NCBI GenBank assembly: GCA_008692225.1
Contig: VICG01000004.1
Coordinates: 434,501-498,500, forward strand
Length of the DNA: 64,000 nucleotides
Reading direction: 5' to 3'
From: Monilinia fructicola
Lineage: Eukaryota > Ascomycota > Leotiomycetes > Helotiales > Sclerotiniaceae
The position numbers and the translations under genes are program-made. The notes beneath the pieces are model-generated. The model saw only the letters and a list, made by a program, of their open reading frames with translations. It was not told the DNA's origin and did no database searches. Positions 46,609 through 57,000 of the stretch are shown one piece after another (positions within the stretch are counted from its first letter, which is position 1; every line of letters begins with the position of its first letter).

Positions 46609-47964
46609 GTATTATATACCCATTCTCCAAAGTGGGAATCTTAATGCTTGAATGATTTTTCCAACTTGGACGTAGAATGCTTGATGTGAATATGTGTGAT
46701 GATGTAGCTCTTGAAGGGGTTTGAGATTGTGTGACGTCTTTTCACGATATCTATTCGTGCATTTGGAAGGTCCGTAGTATATTGACCGGAAGACTGATTG
46801 AAAGAAGAATAGGTTGCTGAGTCTCCTTAGCGTCCTCCACTTAGAGATTAGTGGCATCCATGAGAGAAACGAAGAGTGAATGTGGTAGTTTTCTAACTCG
46901 GGGGATTGAGAAGCTTCTTTGCAAATAGAATAGACGGTGTGCTAAAACACTGCCTTCCTGAATTAATACACACACATACCTGACACCTGTACTATAAAAC
47001 AAGCAAAAGATACTTGCAACTGACTCTATAGAGGGATGTATCCTCAATTATCGTGATGAGTATCGAGTTCAACAGGATGAAGGGACTGTATAGAGTGTTC
47101 TAAACTAGGTAGAACGTATGGATGAGGAAGTCGCAAACCATATTCTGTAGAGATATGTGCGGAACAGCTCTAGCATACTTGATCAACTACTAGCCTCCCC
47201 TTGTTCACTGAATTAATTCGTAAATCAAAAGAAGATTTCTCTGTATAATTTCTGTTTCATTTGTGCTACAATCAAAGGAGTAGGATGTAGGAAAGAGGGC
47301 TTGCACATGACTTCGCGTGCTCCATCTCACACAGTACAGCATAGTTCTAGTGTGCGCTCGGGCGCAATCTTTAAGAACAAATCATCTTTGTTCATTCTCA
47401 ACCACAAAAGAACTCACAGCCATTACTTCGAAACACGGTTGTTTGATCTGTCCTATTGTCAAGTAGTCTTGATTTGGGCTTTCATTTACTGTCAGAAAGA
47501 ATTGGCTGGATGCGGCTTTCCTCAGTTGGTAGGCCTTCGAAATTCTGAAATGTACAGATGCAAATCCCAAGTCGTATTGCCACTTCAGGGGACAAACGAA
47601 TTCCCTATGGAAGAAAACAAAGTAGCTGTTCAGACTTCCAAGGTTCCAAACATTTGAGTCAAAGCACCTGCATTGAGATGAAGATGGAATACTTCCTCTG
47701 GTCAGCAAGGCTTGTTCAGCTATCATGGGTGTGCAGACAAGGTAAAAGCAAACACCAATACTGGCAATGATGCGTTACAATCACGGGTAGCCACTCGTTT
47801 TTCCACATGAAATCATTGAGATAGTTGCGTTTCAATACTGTGGTAACCAGCCAACAAAATTTAAATGAAAACACTTGATCAATCGAATCGTACTTCCATA
47901 TCCAACCAATTTTCAATGAATCAAAAACTAAAACAAAAAAGCACCTATTTTCTGCCACAATTCA
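46609..47964. other. Intergenic before the Myb-like array
   Basis: About 1.35 kb with no supportable gene; several open frames under 120 codons lack motifs. The right end is the 3' side of the first Myb-like gene. Confidence 0.45.
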
Positions 47965-48680
47965 TCACTCATCCAAACTTCCATCAAAGTCAGACCCGGA
48001 ATCAACAAAAGCTCTACCACCGTTAATGGTTGTATGAGTTTCCTGCGTCCCTGCGCAACAAATGTTGTCCTCATCCGGGTCCTCACATTTCATCCCAACG
48101 TTGATCTCATTATCATCTTCCTCTCCCTCTTCGCTTGTGATTGCCTGAAATCTGAATATCAGTAATCGGTAATAGGGTAGAGCTTGAAACTTCCAATCAA
48201 AGTCAAATATTGAGTGGTGCGTAGTGAAACAAAATAGATTATGCTCACCTCTTTTATTGGGGACTTGGATTTTGCCTTTCTCCTCGGAAGACTTCGTACT
48301 GGCCTTTCCATAGGGGCATATTTACTCTCTTCCTTGTCGTAGATATCTAACTGTAACTCGTCGTCTTCTTCATCACTTTCTGATCTGGGTCTTGAGCGCT
48401 TTTGCTTCTTTGCCGGCCTTCTATTGACAGCTTTGATTTTTGAAGGTGGGTGTGTCTTCTTTGGAGTGACTGGTGGTGAGCTTGTGCCGTGATAGCTATC
48501 TCCGTTTGGTCCATTGTCGAAGGTGGGGAGGGTCTTTCTGAATCGCTGCCATCTAACTCTTGCTGCATTCGCGGTGGGTGTGTTCAAATCTTTCGCAACT
48601 CTATCCCAGTCAATATGGCCGATGTTGACTTGACTGAGGATGGAAGCCATCAACTTCTGCTTTTCGGCGTCGGCAGACAT
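47965..48680 (-). CDS. Myb/SANT-like small protein, array copy 1
   Basis: Exons 48680-48249 and 48144-47965 (104-bp intron) give 203 residues. Residues about 5-50 form a Myb-like helical unit: KLMASILSQV, IDWDRVAKDL, then ANAARVRWQRFRKTL, with the Trp residues in helix 2 and helix 3 expected for this fungal Myb-like DNA-binding type. After it comes a basic, Pro/Ser-rich stretch (KTHPPSKIKAVNRRPAKKQK), an acidic patch (ESDEEDDE), the motif RPVRSLPRRKAKSKS and an acidic second exon with three Cys. The layout suggests a small nuclear protein binding DNA or chromatin; this is inference from family. It is the leftmost copy of ten and shows no break. Confidence 0.8.
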
Positions 48681-48950
48681 GTTTGAGAGAGGTTGTAATT
48701 CGGCGTTCTATTGCTCGTTATGAGTGTAGAATGGATGTTGAGAGCTGATGTGGATGTAGTTTAGGCATAAGTCACTGTTATATATGTATTTTTTTCAACA
48801 TGCACATATTTTGCAGGGGATCAAAGAAGAAAGTTTTTCGAGCTAATTGCTCAATTTCTGAGGCTAATTTGTACACCCCAGCCTCCCATATCTCCCAGCA
48901 GCTTGCCTAGCGTTCCCCGTTCCCCGTTCGAATGAGTTTGGTCGTCGGTC

Positions 48951-49406
48951 TTAAGCTTCTTCATCGCCGTCGTTCTAGAAACAGGAGTTAGTAATTGCTC
49001 GATTGGGAAGGATTGTTGAGAAAAGTAGTATTTGAGTTGCATCAAGATGAGCAAGGTAAACAAGGAATACAAGATTACTAAACAGATTGCATACCTCATT
49101 GTGAACAAGCTTTCTCTTTTTGGGAATTGATGGGGTTTTGACTGTAGTCTCAGGGGTTTTTATGGTTTCTTTTTCTCCGTCATTCTTGATCTCCTTCTTT
49201 GCCTTTCCAGATCTCTTCTTGACAACCTCGATTCCTCGTTCTTTCTTGAAACGACTCCAGCGCTTTGCAGCAGCTTTTCTATCATCCATGCCTCCTGAGA
49301 TGCCGATTTCTTCGGCGACCTTAAGAAAATCGATCTTGCCTTTTTGTGGACCGAGTTGTTTGAGGACGGCTACAACAAGTAGTTCCTCTTTGTTTGAGAA
49401 AGGCAT
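48951..49406 (-). CDS. Myb/SANT-like small protein, array copy 2
   Basis: Exons 49406-49095 and 48974-48951 give 111 residues, ending in a short acidic NDGDEEA. The Myb-like unit occupies residues 5-55: ELLVVAVLKQLGPQKGKIDF, KVAEEIGI, then KAAAKRWSRFKKERG with the helix-3 Trp. The rest is Lys/Glu/Thr-rich (KKRSGKAKKEIKNDGEKE) and basic (IPKKRKLVHNE), a likely nuclear signal. The intron has donor GTATGC and acceptor CTAG. Transcribed in the same direction as copy 1, with a 270-bp spacer. Confidence 0.75.
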
Positions 49407-50000
49407 CTTGGATTATCTGTAAATACAAGGTTATTTGTTAAGATGATGTTGGACCTATTGAGAGATGATTGGATACTGACTTGGCAAGTTTGAGATTTGG
49501 AAAATATTATGTGTCTCTGATGGTTACTTGGGAAACTCGAGATGTTTTCTTTTAAGGAGCACGAAAAGTGGGGACGCTAGGCTTCGATCTTGGAAATGGC
49601 GCCATGGTACCTGTCAGGGTTGTATGAGAGTGATCCTATTGTCTATTTCTTATCTAGACCTATCTAGACTCTACAGGTGTAGCTGATCCCGGAGAAAAAA
49701 TAAGGATACCTGCCCAATCAAGCCTCATATTGTCTATCTAATCTGTTCTCTTGCCTTCAGAACTGTATCTCTGCTGTTCCCACAGTGACCATTTCTTGCC
49801 TTGAGAATCTCCCCCGCTTTCCATGCCGATAAAAGATGAAATAGCCACAGAATTAGATATCATAGTATTCTGGCAAGAGCAGTCTATCCAATCTTCTTCC
49901 TGGCTCTCGCAGCAGTGGCTATTCCTTTCAGTCCCTACAGTAACCAATTTTCTGCTCGAAACCCTTGTCTGTCCCCCAAGAAACAATAATAGCTGCAGAG
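49407..50000. other. Spacer between array copies 2 and 3
   Basis: About 0.6 kb, including the promoter of copy 2. A faint Leu/Ser-rich open frame lies at 49823-50056 on the plus strand, but no motif supports it. Confidence 0.4.
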
Positions 50001-50784
50001 TTAAGCCTCGCCGCCGGATAGCTGAAACTCATCTAATTCATCCCCCTGCCCTCTAAACGGATCATAATGTTCAACCTGTGGCCATCCCACGCTGTTCTCG
50101 AAGTAACCATCCTCTTGCTTGAGATAATCGCCCAGTCCCCCAGAAACCCCCATGTATTTGTTCGTCTTGTTTCCCTCGCTTGGATGCGGCTTCGAAGTAG
50201 CAGCGTTCAAGGAACTGGCGATCGATTTATTGATTTTCTTTCGTTGCACAGGTGACTCATCTGACCCCTCTCCCACAACCGCCCGCTTACGACCTCGTTT
50301 TCCCGGTTTGGTTGTAGGTATTTTTTCAATTCCCACAGCTGCCTGTCCAACTCCTAAGCTATCTGCTGCTGTTGTATCCTGAGATGTATTAGTGACTGTT
50401 GCCGATGCCTGTTCGACTGACCCCTTCATGCCTGGCCGCTTCCCATTCCCATTTCCCCGTCTGCCCTTGGCCGACTTTTTTGTCATCGTAGCTCCTGATC
50501 CTGCCATCGAACTATCTTCCGATGTTTGGCTATGCACCGGATCACCGACAATCGCAGATGCCTGTTCACGTTTCGTATCGTCTCCAGCCGCCTCACTTCC
50601 GTCATTTTTTGAAAAGTTTGGCTTTGAATCTAAACCAGCGTACAGCTGCCGTTCCCGCCTTGATCCCGAGGGCAGCACCAAGTTTGTGATTATCGACAGC
50701 AGGTAAAGGGTCCCATTGGCTTAGCACCGCGATGAGTAGCTTTTCGTCGTCGCTCTTTGCGGCTGGGTTGGCTCTTGGTGGCAT
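50001..50784 (-). CDS. Myb/SANT-like protein, array copy 3 (one-base frame break)
   Basis: From ATG 50784 the frame gives the Myb-like unit (DDEKLLIAVLSQW, NHKLGAALGI, GTAAVRWFRFKAK) and then stops just after an A6 run (T6 on the plus strand, 50615-50620). One base removed there continues the protein for about 200 residues to TAA at 50001: a Ser/Gly-rich and basic region (KKSAKGRRGNGNGKRPGMKG, PGKRGRKRAVVGEGSDESP) and a Gly/Tyr/acidic end (DELDEFQLSGGEA). With the correction it would be about 260 residues, longer than its neighbours. The break is in a homopolymer, so assembly error and real mutation are both possible; the long open downstream frame speaks for recent or artefactual breakage. 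Confidence 0.65.
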
Positions 50785-52216
50785 GGTCGTGGATCTTGTA
50801 TGGTTGTCCGATGCGATGAACTTGTCAAGTGTTGTGATTTGCGATGTGATTGCAGTGCTCCGATCCGCTTGCGAAAGAAATTCGGTCCAGAAGGGTAAAT
50901 TCACGAGGAGAACTACGTTCGCAGTTTCAATATATATTATTTCAGAGTGACGAGAGGTGTCCATATGATTCTCCATTTATACATGTATTTGCCTATCTGC
51001 AAGCCCCCCGGTACCCAGCGACCGAGTACTGTTTCTAGAACCCCTGCATCATCTCAAGCCTCATAATCTAGCCAAACTGCTCTGTTGTATGGCTATCCAG
51101 CCACTGGAGTTCCTTTTTGAGTTAGTCGTCTGTCGCATTCCCCATCTGCTGGTCTGAGTCATTTGTCCCTGTCTATAGTCCTTCAAACAGTTCCCTCTCT
51201 GTTGTTGTTCGGCCTTGTCTTAGCGTGGCCTCCAGCCTCTTCTTGAATTGATTCAAACGTTCGAGTATTGCTTCTAAGTTCTCCATCAAGCCGTCTTCTA
51301 TTCATCTGTGGTAGGCGGACCCATTGATTAATGATATCGAATAGAAGTTATTGGTCAGCGTTTGTTGGCATATCGCCGCCATAAAGCCTCTCTTCAAACC
51401 CTTACTTGTATGTAGCTATTGATCCACATCTAATCCCATCATACTCTACTAACTTGCTCTTATTGATTATAGAAGGTCCCTGTTGATTAAAAAGAACAAT
51501 AAGAAGTTTTAATGTTGGTATCTCTCGTCAGTAGTTCAGGTTCTGCTGATATTGTAAAGAAGCTTGGTAGATCAATATTATAGATTTCCTGTGGAGGTGA
51601 AGACATTGGTGCAGAATTAGAAATTCAGCATTACAGAGGGGGCGGAAAGAAAGAGTGAAGCCTGCATAAATTGAGCTTTGAGATGGTAGATTCAACTATA
51701 GTAACTTTGAGCTGCATCATAAATCCCGAGCTGCATTTTTAAGACCTCTCTTGGCCTAGATTGATACCTGATATCAATTTGATAATCTTGTCATTTCCAG
51801 CTTAGAAGTGATGGTATTCTACTCCAAGATAAAATCTAATTTGTATAATGAACATTAACTACTTGATATTGTTTGCAATAAGAATTTTGTGTTTAAATTA
51901 GTTGATAAATTTGGGCAACAAATCACTGAGGCTTCCTCCGTACGTTGTTAACAAGTTTGGAAGTTGAATTTCAGGCTAGGTATCAGATGATGAAAGTGTT
52001 GAATACTTAGTATTCTTCCTATCTTTCCTGTGAAAGCTACATGACATACAATGGGCGAGTAATTTTGCACAAAGAACATAAAATTACCAAAGCCATCTCC
52101 ATTTATTCACTTCACATGTCCTTTCCTAAATAAATTATCCCTTGATGAAATTATCCGAAGTAAATCAATAAGTGACTGTATCAACTGCCTGTAAGCCTTC
52201 AGCCCTAATTACAGTC
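50785..52216. other. 1.4 kb spacer inside the array
   Basis: The longest gap in the array. On the minus strand 51173-51286 a 37-codon frame reads as a charged helix (MENLEAILERLNQFKKRLEA), followed after a stop by polar sequence; it could be part of a lost gene. No Myb-like unit was found here. Confidence 0.4.
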
Positions 52217-52669
52217 TCAGCACTCGTCATCATCCCAGTATCGCTCAATAGCAACCTCCTTCTTGCTCTTTCCTTTGCCAGATCTCTCGCCACCTCTGTT
52301 GAAGTCATGGTTAGCATTGACGCACTTTGAACAATCTGCGTTAGATACTAACTTGACTTTCTTGCTAGGGGAAGGCCTCGCCTCGCTCATGTCTTCATTT
52401 AGCGGCACCTCTACCACTGCTCTCTTTTTCCCTGGAGATTCGACAGATTCCTTCTCAACGATGAGGTCTCCGAAGTCCCCAAATTCTCCAGTCTTCATTT
52501 TCTTGACGAGGCGAAACCACTGACCCTTTGAAACATTTCGGTCACGTAGTCCGAGGTCTTGTGCCAACTTCAAATGGTTCGGTGAGGGGAAGGGCTTATT
52601 GTCGGGTGCGAACTGAGATAAAACAGCCACGAGCATCTTGAGATCATCGATAGTCGGAACCGAAGGCAT
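52217..52669 (-). CDS. Myb/SANT-like small protein, array copy 4
   Basis: An intronless frame of 150 residues. Residues 7-60 hold the helical unit (DDLKMLVAVLSQFAP, NHLKLAQDLGLRD, KGQWFRLVKKMKTGEFGDFG). A basic segment SPGKKRAVVE and a second basic motif SPSKKVKLVSN follow, then a DCSKC pair of cysteines and an acidic end (RYWDDDEC). SPGKKRAV and the D-C-x-x-C pair recur in copy 5, so these two are closest relatives within the array. No break seen. Confidence 0.75.
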   Translation of the reverse strand: MPSVPTIDDLKMLVAVLSQFAPDNKPFPSPNHLKLAQDLGLRDRNVSKGQWFRLVKKMKTGEFGDFGDLIVEKESVESPGKKRAVVEVPLNEDMSEARPSPSKKVKLVSNADCSKCVNANHDFNRGGERSGKGKSKKEVAIERYWDDDEC

Positions 52670-53002
52670 GGTGTATGAAGATATGAATCTGGTTTAGTTG
52701 AGTAGATGGCTGGATGTTTAGATGTGATTGTAATATGAAGTAACCAAATGGCAGGACAGGTTTTCAAGTACTGGGTATGAAAATGGGCACTTGCAAGAGA
52801 TCTCACACGGATAATATACTGGTTCTTCACATTGTAACTGGTTTCTTCATTAACATACGCATCCTCTAGATTCGCCTGGACATTATTTGTTTTTTTTCGA
52901 AGACTATCCCTCACTGATGCAGCTTCCCAACGCATTGGCCCATTCTATCCTTGTTCCTCCTGCAAGCCTATTCTTGCAGCCTTGTGATTCGAATGCAAAG
53001 GC
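52670..53002. other. Spacer between array copies 4 and 5
   Basis: About 0.33 kb holding the copy 4 promoter and copy 5 terminator. Nothing else is recognisable. Confidence 0.4.
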
Positions 53003-53500
53003 TTAAGCATCGTCGCTTGAGTAACAGCCTGTACAATCTGACCCTGGTTTCATAAGCTCTCCATCTGATTCCTTGCTGACCTTGGCTCTGCCTTCTTTGT
53101 CGGTTTCTGTGCTTTGATCGCGTTTGATGGAATGAACTTTCGATCTTTTGGTAGGTGAGGACTTAGGCTCATTTTCTCTTTCATTCCACTCTTCAACTGC
53201 CCGTTTCTTCCCTGGGGATCGTGATTGCACCTTCGATTCCTTGACTGCAGCTGGTTTCTTTCCTGGAGAGATTGATCCTGTTGTCGAATTACGTATCTTC
53301 AGGTCGCCGAAGTCTCCTCTCTTGATTTCATCCTTGAGTCTTTTCCACACTCCCTGTGCGGAGGCATAGGTGGGTAGTCCAAGGTCTTCTGCGAGTTTAT
53401 CGTAATTTGGAGTGGGAAGAAAATCCTTTTCGTTGGTCGCAGATTGCGACAACACAGCGATAAGAATTTTAAATTTGTTTTCTGCCGATTGAGGAGGCAT
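53003..53500 (-). CDS. Myb/SANT-like small protein, array copy 5
   Basis: An intronless frame of 165 residues. The helical unit (KFKILIAVLSQSA, NYDKLAEDLGLPT, AQGVWKRLKDEIKRGDFGDL) is close to copy 4, including the GDFGDL that follows it. SPGKK occurs twice (SPGKKPAAV, SPGKKRAVEE). A basic TKRSKVHSIKRD, an acidic/basic mix and DCTGC before the acidic end SSDDA complete it. A tandem-duplication origin shared with copy 4 is inferred. No break seen. Confidence 0.75.
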   Translation of the reverse strand: MPPQSAENKFKILIAVLSQSATNEKDFLPTPNYDKLAEDLGLPTYASAQGVWKRLKDEIKRGDFGDLKIRNSTTGSISPGKKPAAVKESKVQSRSPGKKRAVEEWNERENEPKSSPTKRSKVHSIKRDQSTETDKEGRAKVSKESDGELMKPGSDCTGCYSSDDA

Positions 53501-53802
53501 ATTAATGAAGTTATAATATCTTGATGATTGCTTCGTGGTCTTATTTCAGGATTTTTGAGAGGTGTTGAATCATTGATGTGAGGATTGGAGTGTCTATAAA
53601 TTTCACACTATTGATATACCTTTTGACGCATTAACCGAATCGTGCAGAGTTCTCCTTTCATTATTCATCTATTCGCCTAATCCTTATCCGAGCATACCCG
53701 CCCCTTATGCAGCGCACTGACATTCCCCTGTCAGCCACCAACCACCAATATCTGTACCTCTCCTTCAGCCCTGCACAATCCCAATCCCAGCAAGCCACAA
53801 TC
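53501..53802. other. Spacer between array copies 5 and 6
   Basis: About 0.3 kb, with the presumed promoter of copy 5. Nothing recognisable. Confidence 0.4.
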
Positions 53803-54243
53803 TCAAACCTCGTAATCGCTCACATCCATACTGAACATAGCATCTTCAAACGCTTTGTCCTCTTTATCGTTTCTCTCGAGCTTCACAACTGGTGCTTTTG
53901 TCTGACCTTTGTCTTTCTTTTTGTTTGGGCTAGGGATCTCGGAGGAATCGCCTTCGTTATCGACCTCTGCCTTTCTCTTGCTGCCTTTTCTCCTCGCGGC
54001 TCCACGCCCGGCTCCGTTTCTTTTTGGTTGGTCATTCTTAGGTGGTGTGGGAGGTTGAAGTGGAGGTGCGATTCCAAGACGAGATTGTAGACCCTTCCAG
54101 CGGAGTCTGAGACTCTCAACTGTAGCTCTGGGGATTTGATCAGGCTCTAGATCGGGGTTGAGTGCTTTGGCCAGGACCGTGAAATCGACTTTTTGTTGTT
54201 GAGAGAGGACTCCAATCATCAGCTCTTTATCTCTTTCGTTCAT
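53803..54243 (-). CDS. Myb/SANT-like small protein, array copy 6
   Basis: An intronless frame of 146 residues. The unit begins directly at the N-terminus (NERDKELMIGVLSQQQKVDF, LAKALNPD, ESLRLRWKGLQSRLG). A Pro-rich linker PPLQPPTPP follows, then a basic stretch (RNGAGRGAARRKGSKRK), Ser/Asp-rich sequence and an acidic end (DAMFSMDVSDYEV). There is less basic sequence downstream than in other copies. No break seen. Confidence 0.7.
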   Translation of the reverse strand: MNERDKELMIGVLSQQQKVDFTVLAKALNPDLEPDQIPRATVESLRLRWKGLQSRLGIAPPLQPPTPPKNDQPKRNGAGRGAARRKGSKRKAEVDNEGDSSEIPSPNKKKDKGQTKAPVVKLERNDKEDKAFEDAMFSMDVSDYEV

Positions 54244-54585
54244 CGTGGGTAATTGCGAGTAATTCCGAGAGTGTTGAAATTTTGGCGTGAAGATATCAGT
54301 TGAATCGCTTGCTAATGGTTGTACTCTACTGACATAGAACAGTGGGTTGTGTTATTCATATATTCACAAAGTAAGATTGAACGTAGTTTTAAGATCTGAA
54401 CTCTTGGTTTCGGAACAACAATTACCATGGTTTTGCTTTTCTAATCCTGCAAGTACCTCTTCTGGCGTTTGTTCTCTCCCCACGTCCAAGCCTGTTGCCT
54501 AATCGACCCGGAAGTTCTGTCATATTCGGATCCTAAGCTTCATCCTCAATATGATAATCATCTGTATCACTCTTATCCTTGACAG
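54244..54585. other. Spacer between array copies 6 and 7
   Basis: About 0.34 kb, promoter side of copy 6. Nothing recognisable. Confidence 0.4.
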
Positions 54586-55188
54586 TCAGATCTTCCATTC
54601 GGCCTTCACATCGCCTTCTTCCTCTTCTTGCTCATCTTCAGCGTCACTAGACTGTTCCACAAACTTTGTAGCTCTAGCCTGTCGATATGGCAACTTGCGC
54701 GATGGTATCTTGATCTTGATGTCAACATCCATACTTTCCTTGTCGTAAGCCATCATTTCTTCTTCTTCGTCACTTCCCATCTTGATGACCTTGCGGCATG
54801 ATTTTTTGGGACTTCCACGACCATTCTCCTTTGGACTAGTTCAGGCCATCTTTAATACCACTAAACCAAATTTCTTGGCCCTTTCAATCACATTTCTCGC
54901 CGCAGTCCTTTAAAGATATTCCCCTTTTGTAAGTTTTTGTTTGTAGCGATTCCATTTGCAATGAGAAGCCTTGGGGGTAGCAACGACAATGAATCTAGCA
55001 AACCCTGTACAAGATGTTTTATTAGTGATTATAAATGCCATAATAAGATACTTCTGAGAATGAAATTTCATTGCCTCAGTGAGACTAGATGAGTATTCAT
55101 GAATATTCTTACCAAAACAGTCAATGTTAGCGACTTCAATTTGAGCCAAAACTCCAATGAGAAGAAGTTTTCCATCCATGGTTGTCAT
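54586..55188 (-). pseudogene. Myb/SANT-like protein, array copy 7, with in-frame stops
   Basis: Begins as its neighbours do (DGKLLLIGVLAQIEVANID). An intron (donor GTAAGA, acceptor TACAG) leads to ATPKASHCKWNRYKQKLTKG with the helix-3 Trp. The same frame then meets TAA after GEYL, and later TGA after LKMA. Between and after the stops the sequence is clearly the rest of the protein: TAARNVIERAKKFG, TSPKENGRGSPKK, MGSDEEEEMMAYDKESMDVD, then IPSRKLPYRQARATKFV and an acidic end. The second stop would be CGA (Arg) before a C-to-T change. Other copies have intact tails here, so this one is dead or truncated to about 60 residues. Confidence 0.7.
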
Positions 55189-55751
55189 TTTGTGAGACGT
55201 GATTTGCTTGAGTGAAGATTTTAGATTGTGTTTGTTTACGGATTATCGTGCCCCAAGCTTTGAGGAAGATATTTTGTGAGCAGACATTTCTTCGAGCTCA
55301 ACCATAGAAATTGAGTTGATTCTAGCAGGTTTCAATTGAAAAAAGAGAAAGATTTTCAGCGGGGATTGAACACGATATAATCCAACCTGGAAGCAGCCTA
55401 GAAGAAGTAGAGAAAAATGGAAGGATTTCTTTTGTGAAAACCCATGCTCCGTCTAATCTGCACATGGAAATGATTCATCAACTTTCAGAACACATTTTTG
55501 ATTGGTACTCAGAAGTGTGGACAAGAACACAATGCAGTTATGTTGTAGAAATTCTTATTCATTGTCCGTAAACAAATATAGAGCTTCACCGCGAAGAAAA
55601 TCCCAGCATGATTTTCTAAAGGAGACGAAAGCCTTGCCATAGAACTGATCCACCCTCGCATCCAAGGATGTCTATCCGAAGCCAAACCCAAATGTAATCT
55701 TCCACAGATGGGAGTCCTTTGAAAGTCAATCAACATCTAAACAGCCACATC
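55189..55751. other. Spacer between array copies 7 and 8
   Basis: About 0.56 kb of AT-rich DNA, including the upstream region of copy 7. Nothing recognisable. Confidence 0.4.
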
Positions 55752-56543
55752 CTAGTCAGTGCCTTCGCCCATCTTTCTGTCCCTTTTCTTTGTACCAGCT
55801 TTCGTGTAATCGATATCCTCGAACCCAGACCAAGATCCCTCATCCTCACGATTGCCAATGAGACTCTCCCCTTCAGTATCATCCTCACTCCACATATTAT
55901 CCTGTTTAATAAACTTCTTTGCACTTCTCTTCGGTAGCTTTCTCGCCGGCATCTGCATCATTGTCACTCCCTGTTCCTCGTCAGTCAAATCCTCATCCTC
56001 CACCTTTCTCTTGCCACCTTTACTTGGTGTCTCAACCTCACTCTCCTCCCTCGAAACCTCATTCTTCAGTGGCGAACCACCCAATTGCTTTCTGATGGCT
56101 TTGCTGTTTGCTTTGACCTTTTCAGTGCTACTGGTCGCTTCATCGCCCTCCTCACGATCATCTCTTCCTCTGCCCTGTTTATCCCTAATTCCTAGGCTTA
56201 TCAACACTCGTAACCATCGATGTCTTGCTGCATTTTGACCATTGACTGGAATGTCTCTGGCCAAGCGCTTGAAATCTATTCTGCCGATTTCGATTTGTTT
56301 GATCAGAGCTGTTAGAACCATGGTGTTGTTCTTGGTCTCCGCAGCAGTGAGTGGTGTGCCGGTGGGTTTTGTAATGCTATTCTTACATCGGAGCCAACGA
56401 TGACGAGCAGCATTCTCGCCATTGACTGGAATATCTTCTGCAAGACGTTTGAAGTTGATGGTACCATTGCGGCCTACATCGATTTGTTTAAATAGGGCAG
56501 TAAGAACGAGGTTGTTATTTTCGGTTTCTGCGGTGGTAGGCAT
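55752..56543 (-). CDS. Myb/SANT-like protein with the domain duplicated, array copy 8
   Basis: From ATG 56543 an uninterrupted frame of 263 residues. The Myb-like unit is present twice: NNNLVLTALFKQIDVGRNGT with FKRLAEDIPVNGENAARHRW, and again NNTMVLTALIKQIEIGRIDF with KRLARDIPVNGQNAARHRW. The match holds at DNA level, so the duplication is recent. A Ser/Lys/Glu-rich basic and acidic region follows, then the tail motif MPARKLPKRSAKKFIKQ and a long acidic end, as in copies 1 and 7. An upstream reading from ATG 56723 is possible, but the methionine at 56543 sits at the usual distance from the domain. Family role: DNA or chromatin binding, here perhaps with two contacts. Confidence 0.8.
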   Translation of the reverse strand: MPTTAETENNNLVLTALFKQIDVGRNGTINFKRLAEDIPVNGENAARHRWLRCKNSITKPTGTPLTAAETKNNTMVLTALIKQIEIGRIDFKRLARDIPVNGQNAARHRWLRVLISLGIRDKQGRGRDDREEGDEATSSTEKVKANSKAIRKQLGGSPLKNEVSREESEVETPSKGGKRKVEDEDLTDEEQGVTMMQMPARKLPKRSAKKFIKQDNMWSEDDTEGESLIGNREDEGSWSGFEDIDYTKAGTKKRDRKMGEGTD

Positions 56544-57000
56544 GATTTCTGCGGTCTCAAACCAATGGAATTCAGTGAGAAATTCTGAATGAGTTGTTAT
56601 TGGTGAGGAATAAGTTTTGTAGGAAATTTTTGTGTAGATGCGGAGTACTTGGTGATCGGACAGATGGCATTTATGGTCGACACAAATAATTACCGAGAGT
56701 TGGAGACTTCTCGATCCGAACACGAAGTTTCTTCAGTTTTCCTCGAACTTCTCTAATTGGCACTCTTATGCTATCTTTCTTTTTTCTATGGTAGTCTCGC
56801 AATCAATAGATTCAAAAAAATGATAATGGATATATGTTTGCTGACCCCCGCATACAAGGGTATGTGCATGCATGTTCATCGAATTCTATCACATTTCGCT
56901 ACAATGATTTCTTTCGCGCATCAAACGCCACATGATGTATTACCTAGGTAGTCATCAAACCTAGCCTGCTGGCCCCAAAAGGTTGAAGATCGAATCAAAT
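56544..57000. other. Spacer between array copies 8 and 9
   Basis: About 0.46 kb, with the promoter of copy 8. Nothing else recognisable. Confidence 0.4.
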
